From NCBI RefSeq assembly GCF_014202945.1, contig NZ_JACHHW010000001.1:434001-498000 (forward strand): 64,000 bases of DNA, read 5' to 3'. The notes beneath the pieces are model-generated. The model worked only from the letters and a program-made list of their open reading frames with translations, was not told where the DNA came from and made no database searches. Source of the stretch: Zhongshania antarctica (GTDB taxonomy: Bacteria; Pseudomonadota; Gammaproteobacteria; Pseudomonadales; Spongiibacteraceae). The translations under genes were made by a program, and so were the position numbers. This document shows, in pieces, positions 29,458-37,451 of the stretch (its first letter is position 1; every line of letters starts with the position of its first letter).

Positions 29458-31265
29458 ACGCCGCACGCTGGTCCACGGCAAAACTCGTTTTAGTCTGGCT
29501 TGGTCTTAATTTTAGCCTTGGCATAGCCAATGGCCACGCCGCGCAAGGGGATAGCAGCGGCAGCGCCCTTGCCGCTAAGCCGCCGAATATTGTTCTTATT
29601 CTCGCCGACGATCTCGGCTTTAGCGACACCGCACCCTACGGCAGTGAAATTCAAACGCCCACTATCTCAGCCCTCGCTGACATGGGCATGCAATTCACCA
29701 ACTACCATACCGCCGCGAATTGCGCGCCCTCACGGGCAATGCTACTCACCGGCGTCGACAGCCACCGCAACGGTGTGCCCAATATTCCAGAGACCATTCC
29801 ACCAGAGCAAAAACGTCACCCCCACTACCAAGGCACCCTAGACACCAAGCTGCTTACCGTCGCCCAGGCGCTGCAAGCAGCGAGCTACCACACCTATATG
29901 GCGGGTAAATGGCATCTGGGCAATGCCCCCTCGGAATTGCCCAGCCAGCGCGGTTTCGAGCGAAGCTTTGCCCTCGGCGCTACCGGTGCCGACAACTGGG
30001 AGGACAAACCCTACCTGCCAATTTACGACCGCGCCGAATGGTTCGCCGATGGCAAAGAAACCACGCTGCCAGACAAATTTTATTCATCAGAATTTCTGGT
30101 GGATAAAACCATCGAATTTATCGACTCTAATATACAAGACGCAAAACCCTTCTTTGCCTACATTCCCTTCCAAGCCGTGCACATCCCCGTGCAAGCGCCG
30201 CAGGAATTCACCGACAAATACGCGGATGCCTACCACGATGGCTGGCAAGCACTGCGCGAAGCGCGGCAGGCAAAACTAAAGGCGCTGGGCATCGTGCCAA
30301 TGAACAGCAATATGGTGCAAATGAGCACCATGGGCGACTGGGATACGCAGACAGAAGAACAAAAACGCTATCAAGCAAAACGCATGGCCGTGTATGCGGG
30401 CATGGTCGACGCCATGGATTTTCACATTGGTCGCCTTGTCTCGCATTTAAAAGCGATAGGTGAATTTGACAATACCGTGTTTATTTTCACATCAGACAAC
30501 GGCAGCGAAGCCACTGGTCACAATAATTCCCGCAATTTCTACGGCCGCGCGCTGGTTAAGTTTCTTGGCTACCGGAACGACTACGATACCCTTGGCCTAA
30601 AAGGCAGCATGAATACCATTGGCCCGAGCTTTGCCAGCGCCGCAGCCTCACCGTTAGCCTACTATAAATTTTACGCCGGTGAAGGCGGTATGCGGGTGCC
30701 ACTTATAATCGCGGGTAAGCCTCTGCAATTAAAACAAAAAACCATCAGCACTAGCTTCAGCTTTGTTACTGATATTACACCGACTATTATCGAGATCGCC
30801 GGCACCGAGATTGTTAGCGACGCCAAAGCACTCATCATAGGCCGGAGCCTGCTACCCCATATTAAAGGGGAGGCCGAAACTGTCTATGGCCCAGACGACG
30901 CTGTGGGTTATGAGCTAGGCGGCAACGCGGCGCTGTTTCGTGGCGATTACAAGCTAGTCAAAATAAACGGCAAGATCGCCGACGGCCAATGGCATTTATA
31001 CAATATCGCCAAAGACCCTGGCGAGACCAAAGACTTAAGCAGTGCAATACCAGAACTACGCGCCGCGATGCTGGTTCAATACCAGCAGTACGCCAAAGAC
31101 AATCACGTGTTAGACATGCCCACTGGCTACGACCATGAGCGCCAGGGCATCATTAACGGCATCAACGCCCGGCTACCCAATCTGCGCGTTTACGCTAGTG
31201 TTATCAGCGCCCTGGTAATACTCTTGGTAACAGTAAGAATAATTCGTGCCCGCCGCAGGCAGTAG
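29454..31265 (+). CDS. Membrane-anchored type I sulfatase (paralogue 1)
   Basis: Sulfate-ester hydrolase of the alkaline-phosphatase/arylsulfatase superfamily. Start ATG 29454 overlaps the monooxygenase stop (ATGA); an earlier in-frame ATG lies within that gene. The 603-aa protein has a signal peptide (about 1-30), metal-binding ADDLGF, the formylglycine motif CAPSR (90-94), GKWHLG (151-156) and SDNGSE. A C-terminal hydrophobic helix with an Arg-rich tail (VISALVILLVTVRIIRARRR) predicts a periplasmic enzyme tethered to the inner membrane. Very similar to the gene at 33669, including the shared GVDSHRNGV / GVDNHRAGV region. No formylglycine-generating enzyme is in the window. Confidence 0.93.
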   Translation: MNAARWSTAKLVLVWLGLNFSLGIANGHAAQGDSSGSALAAKPPNIVLILADDLGFSDTAPYGSEIQTPTISALADMGMQFTNYHTAANCAPSRAMLLTGVDSHRNGVPNIPETIPPEQKRHPHYQGTLDTKLLTVAQALQAASYHTYMAGKWHLGNAPSELPSQRGFERSFALGATGADNWEDKPYLPIYDRAEWFADGKETTLPDKFYSSEFLVDKTIEFIDSNIQDAKPFFAYIPFQAVHIPVQAPQEFTDKYADAYHDGWQALREARQAKLKALGIVPMNSNMVQMSTMGDWDTQTEEQKRYQAKRMAVYAGMVDAMDFHIGRLVSHLKAIGEFDNTVFIFTSDNGSEATGHNNSRNFYGRALVKFLGYRNDYDTLGLKGSMNTIGPSFASAAASPLAYYKFYAGEGGMRVPLIIAGKPLQLKQKTISTSFSFVTDITPTIIEIAGTEIVSDAKALIIGRSLLPHIKGEAETVYGPDDAVGYELGGNAALFRGDYKLVKINGKIADGQWHLYNIAKDPGETKDLSSAIPELRAAMLVQYQQYAKDNHVLDMPTGYDHERQGIINGINARLPNLRVYASVISALVILLVTVRIIRARRRQ

Positions 31266-31301
31266 CAGGCCATACCCGAATTCGACACTTGAGGTTTCAA
31301 T

Positions 31302-32207
31302 ATGAGCTGGCAGAATTTTATTCTCAGCGCTGTCATCCGCCGTCGCCAAAGCGGCACAATGAAATTAACGCCGGAGCACCGATTCAAACGTCAAAGAAAG
31401 TTTATGGCGATGGCTATCGGCAAGCCCAACCCCGCAGTTACCAGCAAGGCAGATAAGATCAGCGGCGTCGCGGTTGAGTGGCTCGTACCCAAGGGCCTCG
31501 ACAGTAGCCCGAGTGCGCCAGTGTGCGTTTACTACCACGGCGGCGCCTTCATTATGGGCGGTATGAATAGCCACCGCCACATGTGCAGCCAACTTGCCGT
31601 AGACGCGAATATCGCGGTGCTCATGGTCGACTACCGGCTCGCCCCCGAACACCCCTACCCAGCCGCAACTGAAGATGCCGTCGCGGTCTATTTGGCACTG
31701 ATCGACGCGGGCTATTCAGCGGCAAAAATAATCATCGCCGGCGACAGCGCTGGCGGCAATCTGGCGCTCACCACCTTGCAAAAACTGCGTGACGAAGATC
31801 AACCAAGCCCGGCCGGCGCCATACTGTATTCACCATGGCTAGATTTAAGCCACAACAGTGAATCCTTCACAGACAATGCGCACAGCGATGTACTACTCAA
31901 CCAAACCCTGCTCGACGAAGCCGTGGCCATGTACGCCCCCGAATTGTCCCGCGAAGACCCCCGCATTTCGCCGCTATTCGGCAATGTTGCCGAGCTGCCG
32001 CCGCTATTCATTATTGCCAGTGGCGTCGAAGTATTACTGGACGACGCCAAGCGCCTACAGCAAATTATCGAACATCAAGACGGCAATAGCACCTACCTGG
32101 AATGGCCAAAATCACCCCATGCCTTTCCTGTAATGAGCGGTTTTTTGCCCGAGGCGCGGGCAGCCCTAAAACAGTCAGCCGCCTTTATTAGCAAGCATAT
32201 TGCCTAG
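31302..32207 (+). CDS. Alpha/beta hydrolase, hormone-sensitive-lipase type
   Basis: Probable carboxylesterase of the HSL (type IV) family. The 301-aa protein shows the oxyanion motif YYHGGAF (77-83), the nucleophile elbow GDSAGGN (Ser149), a distal Asp region (VEVLLDDA) and the catalytic His in KSPHAFP. No signal peptide, so cytoplasmic. It lies 36 bp after the sulfatase on the same strand. If the upstream enzyme makes esters or lactones, this hydrolase could open them; that link is inferred. Confidence 0.88.
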   Translation: MSWQNFILSAVIRRRQSGTMKLTPEHRFKRQRKFMAMAIGKPNPAVTSKADKISGVAVEWLVPKGLDSSPSAPVCVYYHGGAFIMGGMNSHRHMCSQLAVDANIAVLMVDYRLAPEHPYPAATEDAVAVYLALIDAGYSAAKIIIAGDSAGGNLALTTLQKLRDEDQPSPAGAILYSPWLDLSHNSESFTDNAHSDVLLNQTLLDEAVAMYAPELSREDPRISPLFGNVAELPPLFIIASGVEVLLDDAKRLQQIIEHQDGNSTYLEWPKSPHAFPVMSGFLPEARAALKQSAAFISKHIA

Positions 32208-32290
32208 GCAGAACCCTCACTTTCGTGCGCGGCCACGCTTATCCATGGCTAGCCGCCCACGCTTCCATAATGAGACCATCTATTATATAT

Positions 32291-32307
32291 TGGCACACCA
32301 AGTGTCA
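32291..32307. promoter_or_regulatory. Palindromic operator, site A
   Basis: TGGCAC-ACCAA-GTGTCA, a perfect instance of the 17-bp element TGRCAC-N5-GTGYCA seen at several island promoters. It is 25 bp before the ATG of the DJ-1/PfpI gene, where a bound repressor would block transcription. Confidence 0.7.
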
Positions 32308-32332
32308 TTATATGAGCCGAACGGATCACATC

Positions 32333-33187
32333 ATGAAAAACAAAATAATTATTACCGTCGCAATACTGATTAGCGTTGCAGCCCTAAGCCGTTTAGCCCT
32401 ACCCACAGCCCTCCACAAAGCTGGCCTGCACCCAGACTACAACGGCCCGCGCTATGACATCGCCGCTGGTAAAAAAGCCCTTATCATCGGCAGCAATCAT
32501 GCAACACTGAATGCACCGGGCAAAACCGACGGTGATGCGACGGGCGTCGCCATCTCGGAAATAAGCCACCCCTACTACAGCTTTTTAGAGGCCGGTATGC
32601 AGGTAGACGTTGCCAGCATTAACGGTGGCAATATCCCCGTCGACCCGATGAGTCTCAAGTTTTTTATTATCAGCGAGCACGACGAGCGCTACCTTGAAGA
32701 CCCAACGCTACAAGCAAAAATGCAGAATTCCCTCGCCGTGGCCAACCTTGATATGCGCCAGTACGATGTTGTTTTTATAGCTGGAGGTTGGGGCGCAGCC
32801 TATGATCTCGGCTATTCGCCAGAACTCGCCAGTAAAATAAGCGAGGCCTACTACGCCGAACACCAGCCGGTAATCGCCGGGGTTTGCCACGGCGTGCTCG
32901 GACTCATCAATGCAAAAGACCGCGACGGTCACCTGCTTATAGCGGGCCGCCGGATGACCGGCGTGACCGACAAGCAAATAAAAGAACTGGGCGTTGCCAT
33001 AACACCACTGCACCCCGAAACCGAACTCAAAAAGGCCGGCGCCAAATTTGAGGCTAAAACCGCCTTTCGCGACTTTTTTGCCACGCATGTGGTCGTCGAC
33101 GATGAAAAACGCTTTGTCACTGGTCAGAACCAAAATTCCGGGCTAGAAGCTGCTCATAAGGTGCTCATGCTGCTCGCCCAAAAATAA
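32333..33187 (+). CDS. DJ-1/PfpI-family protein with N-terminal membrane/export signal
   Basis: Class-I glutamine-amidotransferase-like protein of the DJ-1/PfpI/Hsp31 group. From ATG 32333 (MKNKIIITVAILISVAALS) it is 284 aa; upstream in-frame ATGs would add residues encoded across operator A, so I reject them. It has the nucleophile-elbow cysteine in IAGVCHGVLGL, the flexible FIAGGWGAAYDL loop and an Asp-Glu-rich region near the active site. The hydrophobic N terminus suggests export or anchoring, unusual for this mostly cytosolic family. First gene after operator A and probably co-transcribed with the next genes. Confidence 0.85.
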   Translation: MKNKIIITVAILISVAALSRLALPTALHKAGLHPDYNGPRYDIAAGKKALIIGSNHATLNAPGKTDGDATGVAISEISHPYYSFLEAGMQVDVASINGGNIPVDPMSLKFFIISEHDERYLEDPTLQAKMQNSLAVANLDMRQYDVVFIAGGWGAAYDLGYSPELASKISEAYYAEHQPVIAGVCHGVLGLINAKDRDGHLLIAGRRMTGVTDKQIKELGVAITPLHPETELKKAGAKFEAKTAFRDFFATHVVVDDEKRFVTGQNQNSGLEAAHKVLMLLAQK

Positions 33188-33224
33188 GCATGACGATAAA
33201 AAATAAATCTGTTAGGAGATCACT

Positions 33225-33659
33225 GTGAAAAACACCCTAGGCTCAAAAATACTGCGCGCAATTGTGTGTATTCCCGCCATTATTTTTATCGTCACCGGTC
33301 TGCAATTTCTCTTAGATCCGGCAGCAGCGGTAAAGCAGTTCGGTATGCCCTTATTAGACGGTGTCGGTCGCAGCAGCCAAATCGGTGATATGGCAGGGTT
33401 TTTCCTGACCTGCGGACTATGTGTGCTCATTGCCGTGAGTACCGGCAAACGCGTGTGGTTTTATCCCGCCGCAATGCTCACCAGCATCACCGCCATGGGC
33501 AGAATACTGGCATGGCTGCTCCACGACGCCGCGCTGGCGATAAACCTAATTGTCCCCGAAATTATTTTCACCACATTATTTCTGTTTGCCGCCAGCCGTC
33601 TGTCTGCGCCCGGCGCGCCCAGTAACGTCGTCAGCCAAGCCACGTCAGACTCCGAGTGA
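33225..33659 (+). CDS. Small four-helix membrane protein (DUF4345-like)
   Basis: Membrane protein of 144 aa with about four hydrophobic helices (AIVCIPAIIFIVTGLQFLL; MAGFFLTCGLCVLIAV; AAMLTSITAMGRILAWLL; LIVPEIIFTTLFLFAASRL). The pattern resembles DoxX/DUF4345-type proteins. A clear AGGAG precedes the ATG. It sits between the DJ-1 gene and the second sulfatase with short gaps, so it is probably in the same operon. Function unknown. Confidence 0.65.
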   Translation: MKNTLGSKILRAIVCIPAIIFIVTGLQFLLDPAAAVKQFGMPLLDGVGRSSQIGDMAGFFLTCGLCVLIAVSTGKRVWFYPAAMLTSITAMGRILAWLLHDAALAINLIVPEIIFTTLFLFAASRLSAPGAPSNVVSQATSDSE

Positions 33660-33668
33660 GGCCAGCGC

Positions 33669-35504
33669 ATGTTCACTAACACTTTACGACCCCTAGCCAA
33701 CGCCTTGCTGCGCCATACCGTCGCTACCGCGCTTATCGCTGGACTCTGCACGCATGTCTCGGCGACTGTGGCGGCCGAACACACTAGCAAACACCCGAAT
33801 ATTGTCCTGATCTTGGCCGACGACTTAGGCTTTACCGACAGCGCGCCCTACGGCAGCGAAATCAGCACCCCCGCATTATCTGAGCTCGCCGACAACGGCA
33901 TTAAATTCACCAATTACCACACCGCCGCCAACTGCGCGCCGACACGCGCCATGCTCCTGACGGGTGTCGACAATCACCGCGCAGGCGTGTCCAATATTCC
34001 AGAGATGGTGCCCCCAGAACTACAAAGCCACCCCCACTACCAAGGCACCCTCGGCAATAATATTGTGACGGTGGCGACACTGCTTCAAGACGCGGGCTAC
34101 CACACCTACATGGTGGGTAAATGGCACTTAGGCGCCACGCCCGATCTGCTGCCCAGCAGTCGCGGCTTTGAGCGCACCATTACCCTGGCCGACTCCGGCG
34201 CCGACAACTGGGAACAGAAACCCTATTTAGCCATTTACGAAAAAGCCAATTGGTTTGCCGACGGCGAGCGCTACACTCTGCCCGAGGATTTTTACTCCTC
34301 GCAGTTTATCGTCGACAAAACCATCGAATTTATCGCCAGCAATGCGGCAGACAATGCGCCGTTCTTTGCCTACCTTCCTTTTCAAGCGGTACACATGCCG
34401 GTACAAGCCCCACAAGAATTTATCGACCGTTATATGGGCGTGTACGACATGGGCTGGACGGCACTGCGAGAACAGCGCTTACAGCGCGCCGTCGCACTTG
34501 GTATTGTGCCGCAAAGCACTGCGACCACAATTATGAACACCACCAAAGACTGGGAGAAACTCAGCGCTGACCAAAAGCGCTATGAGGCCAAGCGCATGGC
34601 TGTTTACGCCGCCATGGTCGAAGCCATGGACTTCCACATCGCGCGCTTAGTTACGCATTTAAAGCAGACAGGCCAATACGACAATACCATTTTCATTTTT
34701 GCCTCCGACAACGGCAGCGAGGCAACCGGCCCAGCCAATGCCCAAGCCGCAGCACTGCGCTTTGCGCTGCGCCAACAGGGGTATAGCAACGACTACGACA
34801 CCCTCGGCCTCAAGGGCAGCTTTAATTCCCTGAGCCCCAGCTTTGCCAGTGCCTCTGCCTCGCCACTTGCCTATTACAAGTTTCACACTGGCGAGGGCGG
34901 CATGCGGGTGCCACTGATTATTGCCGGTCAACCCATTGCCGCCAAACGGCAAATCAGCCATGCCTTTTCATTTGTTACCGATATCACTCCGACTATTCTG
35001 GAGTTAACGGGGGTAACACCACCCCAAGTAAAGCATGGCAAGCTGCGCTATGGTGGCCGCGAAGTCGAAGCCATGATTGGTCGCAGTTTATTGCCGCTAA
35101 TACGAGGCGACGTTGAGCGTCACTACGGTGACGCCGACGAAGACGCCGTGGGCTATGAACTGGCTGGGCACGCAGCACTGTTTCTTGGCGACTACAAACT
35201 GGTGCTCAACAAGCCGCCGGTCGGTGACAACCAATGGCATTTGTACAATATTGCTACTGATCCCGGCGAGACCACCGACCTAAGTGGCGTTGACGCCCCA
35301 CGCCTACAAAGAATGCTTAATCTGTATCAACAGTACGAAAAGCGCAACGACATCCAAGTGATGCCAGCCGGTTTTGTCGGTGCCCGCCAAGTGGCCCTTA
35401 ATGGTCTGCGCGACCGCTTTGACGCCCAGATTATTATCGGCATTATCACCCTTATCATTCTGACGTCTTTCTACGCAATTTATCGGCAAAACAACTATGA
35501 GTGA
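33669..35504 (+). CDS. Membrane-anchored type I sulfatase (paralogue 2)
   Basis: Close paralogue of the 29454 sulfatase. The 611-aa protein has an N-terminal signal peptide (about 1-36), ADDLGF, a CAPTR formylglycine motif (89-93) where most sulfatases have CAPSR or CTPSR, GKWHLG, SDNGSE, and a C-terminal hydrophobic helix (IIIGIITLIILTSFYAIY), so it is also tethered to the inner membrane facing the periplasm. The two enzymes probably act on related sulfate esters. It is in the operator-A transcription unit and overlaps the DUF1330 gene by 8 bp. Confidence 0.93.
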   Translation: MFTNTLRPLANALLRHTVATALIAGLCTHVSATVAAEHTSKHPNIVLILADDLGFTDSAPYGSEISTPALSELADNGIKFTNYHTAANCAPTRAMLLTGVDNHRAGVSNIPEMVPPELQSHPHYQGTLGNNIVTVATLLQDAGYHTYMVGKWHLGATPDLLPSSRGFERTITLADSGADNWEQKPYLAIYEKANWFADGERYTLPEDFYSSQFIVDKTIEFIASNAADNAPFFAYLPFQAVHMPVQAPQEFIDRYMGVYDMGWTALREQRLQRAVALGIVPQSTATTIMNTTKDWEKLSADQKRYEAKRMAVYAAMVEAMDFHIARLVTHLKQTGQYDNTIFIFASDNGSEATGPANAQAAALRFALRQQGYSNDYDTLGLKGSFNSLSPSFASASASPLAYYKFHTGEGGMRVPLIIAGQPIAAKRQISHAFSFVTDITPTILELTGVTPPQVKHGKLRYGGREVEAMIGRSLLPLIRGDVERHYGDADEDAVGYELAGHAALFLGDYKLVLNKPPVGDNQWHLYNIATDPGETTDLSGVDAPRLQRMLNLYQQYEKRNDIQVMPAGFVGARQVALNGLRDRFDAQIIIGIITLIILTSFYAIYRQNNYE

Positions 35505-35937
35505 AACCCTGCACATCGACTCAATCGAACCCAGTGCCGAACAGCTAAAAGCCCTGCAGGCAATCGATCCAGAAGGCCCGTTTCACTTTGTGAATTTTCT
35601 GGCGTTTAAAGACCACGCTGAATATCCGGCGGAGCACAAACTGGCAAACGCTGCGCTCAGCGGCAGCGACGCCTACGACAAATACGGCGCCGTCGCTCTT
35701 CAACAAATTATTCAACGGGGCGGACGACTCATCACCCTAAATACGGTTGAACTCGAAGTGATTGGATCGCCTGGTCCTTGGCATCGTGTTGCCACCATGG
35801 AGTACCCGAATATTGCGGCCTTTCTTGGAATGATCGCAGACCCTGACTACCAAAAAGCCTTAGTCCATCGCAATGCGGGCCTCAAAGACACCATCGTGTT
35901 AGTGACAAGGCCACAACTCAAAGCGCCCAATGGATAA
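35497..35937 (+). CDS. DUF1330-family protein
   Basis: A 146-aa ferredoxin-fold-like protein resembling DUF1330: PFHFVNFLAFKDHAEY near the N terminus and the typical TMEYPNIAAFLGMIADPDYQ segment later. DUF1330 proteins are small dimeric alpha/beta barrels of unassigned function. It overlaps the sulfatase end by 8 bp and is followed 25 bp later by a GST, so it belongs to the same operon. Confidence 0.75.
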   Translation: MSETLHIDSIEPSAEQLKALQAIDPEGPFHFVNFLAFKDHAEYPAEHKLANAALSGSDAYDKYGAVALQQIIQRGGRLITLNTVELEVIGSPGPWHRVATMEYPNIAAFLGMIADPDYQKALVHRNAGLKDTIVLVTRPQLKAPNG

Positions 35938-35962
35938 GTGGGCTACCACTAGGAGAGAAATA

Positions 35963-36604
35963 ATGATTAAAGTTTATGGTGTACACGGTTCACCCTTCGT
36001 TCGCAAAGTGCTTATTGCGCTAGACATAAAAGGCATTCCCTATGAAGTCGTTCAGCAAATGCCCTTTTCTCGCGACGCCGAATACCTCAAAATCAACCCT
36101 CTCGGCAAAGTGCCCGCGCTGGTAGACGACGATCTCACCCTGTGCGACTCAAAAGTCATTTGCCAGTATTTAGAAGATGCCTATCCCGAGGTAGCACTCT
36201 ACCCCAAAAATCCTAAGGAACGAGCACGCGCACACTGGTACGAAGACCTCTGCGCCGGTCGCGTAGCCGAGCTTGCCTCGGGCATATTCTTCCAGCGCTT
36301 TATGCGGCCCTTTATCCTCAAGCAAGAAGCCGACGAAGTACTGGTCGCCAAAATCATCGACCGCGATCTACCGCCAATGCTCGATTATTTAGAATCGCAA
36401 ATCCCTGCTGACGGCTTTATTTTCGGCGATTTCATGATGGCCGACCTCAGCGTCATCAGTCCCTTTATAAACGCAGGCTACGCTGGTTACCAAGTCGATG
36501 CGGCACGTTGGCCAGCCGTGGCTGGGCTAATTGCGCGAGTAAAACAACAGCCGCAGGTTAAGGCGGTGTTGGAACTTGAGGCTAAGGCTTTGGGATTAGG
36601 ATAA
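35963..36604 (+). CDS. Glutathione S-transferase
   Basis: Cytosolic GST of 213 aa starting at ATG 35963 (MIKVYGVHGSPFVRKVLIAL), preceded by AGGAGAGA; an earlier in-frame ATG lacks a ribosome site. The thioredoxin-like N-terminal domain has HGSPFVRKV (active-site Ser/Phe region), the glutathione-contact NPLGKVPALVDDD and LCDSKVICQYLE. The C-terminal helical domain carries IFGDFMMADLSVISPF. Last gene before a strong hairpin. Substrate unknown; it may detoxify an oxidised intermediate. Confidence 0.88.
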   Translation: MIKVYGVHGSPFVRKVLIALDIKGIPYEVVQQMPFSRDAEYLKINPLGKVPALVDDDLTLCDSKVICQYLEDAYPEVALYPKNPKERARAHWYEDLCAGRVAELASGIFFQRFMRPFILKQEADEVLVAKIIDRDLPPMLDYLESQIPADGFIFGDFMMADLSVISPFINAGYAGYQVDAARWPAVAGLIARVKQQPQVKAVLELEAKALGLG

Positions 36605-36610
36605 TTTATT

Positions 36611-36670
36611 AAACCGGCTAAAGTCTCATCTTTTACTTCTATGTAAAGATTGAGACCTTAGCCAGTTTGC
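36611..36670. terminator. Very long inverted repeat between convergent GST and SGNH genes
   Basis: A roughly 26-bp inverted repeat with two mismatches and two bulges: the left arm starts AAACCGGCTAAAGTCTCA, the right arm ends TGAGACCTTAGCCAGTTT, with a 6-nt loop near 36637-36643. It contains the TAA stop of the SGNH gene. Probably a bidirectional terminator. Its TAAGGTCTCA core also occurs at 26991-27000. Confidence 0.65.
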
Positions 36671-37374
36671 TCATCCACGCCCCGTTGAATAAGCTCAGCA
36701 ACACAATCACCCCACACCGTGTAAGCCTCGGCACCTGGATGAAAGCCATCTGCCGCGATCGCGCTAAGATCACCCGAATACGGAATTGGCACGTAAATAC
36801 ACGAACGCTCACTTTCAGCCACAGCGCTCATTAGCACATTGAATTGATTCGCTCGCAAACCCAACCACCACCGCAATGGATTGGGCAGCGCAGGGAACAG
36901 ATGCATAGGTGGAATGCTGGACAGATAGACCCTACGCACACCGAACTTCTCAGTGAGCAGTTGCACGATTAGCCGCACATTTCCAGCCCAAGCGCTCGCC
37001 CGAGTGAGCCCGGTCACATCGTTAACACCAATAGAAACCACCGCGCTATCAAACTCTTCCTGCGGCATTGCATGGAGCCTGTCCAGTAATTGACGAGAGG
37101 TGTCACCGGATTGAGCAATAAGCTTCCAGCTCACTGCATTCGTTTTACTCAGTGGTGCGACAAGTCTGCCGGATAGCGCCCGCTGCTGATGATCAACCCC
37201 AACACCCGCTGCGGCAGAGTCGCCAACAATGAGTAGACTTAGCCCTTTACCCTGCCCCACTTGCCCATGGCGATGCCCCTCCGGCTCAGGAAGTTTTGGT
37301 GTCACTCTTTTAACGTACTTACCTTGAACAAAAAGAACCGGGCCGATCAGGATGAATCCAAGATGATATAGCAC
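36658..37374 (-). CDS. SGNH/GDSL-family hydrolase
   Basis: Esterase-like hydrolase of 238 aa. Block I is LLIVGDSAAAGVGV (catalytic Ser), the Gly block lies in LIAQSGDT, block III is VSIGVNDVTGL (Asn) and block V is ADGFHPGAEAY (Asp and His), so the full SGNH set is present. The N terminus is hydrophobic (LGFILIGPVLFVQG), suggesting a membrane anchor. Possible roles are lipid, carbohydrate-ester or thioester hydrolysis; not decidable here. The stop codon is inside the long hairpin. Confidence 0.87.
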   Translation of the reverse strand: MLYHLGFILIGPVLFVQGKYVKRVTPKLPEPEGHRHGQVGQGKGLSLLIVGDSAAAGVGVDHQQRALSGRLVAPLSKTNAVSWKLIAQSGDTSRQLLDRLHAMPQEEFDSAVVSIGVNDVTGLTRASAWAGNVRLIVQLLTEKFGVRRVYLSSIPPMHLFPALPNPLRWWLGLRANQFNVLMSAVAESERSCIYVPIPYSGDLSAIAADGFHPGAEAYTVWGDCVAELIQRGVDEQTG

Positions 37375-37451
37375 TTACTTTCCCAAAAAAGCGAACAGTG
37401 AATTGAAATGACGCCGACAATATATCACCGTCGCGGAAATCGGCCCCAATA

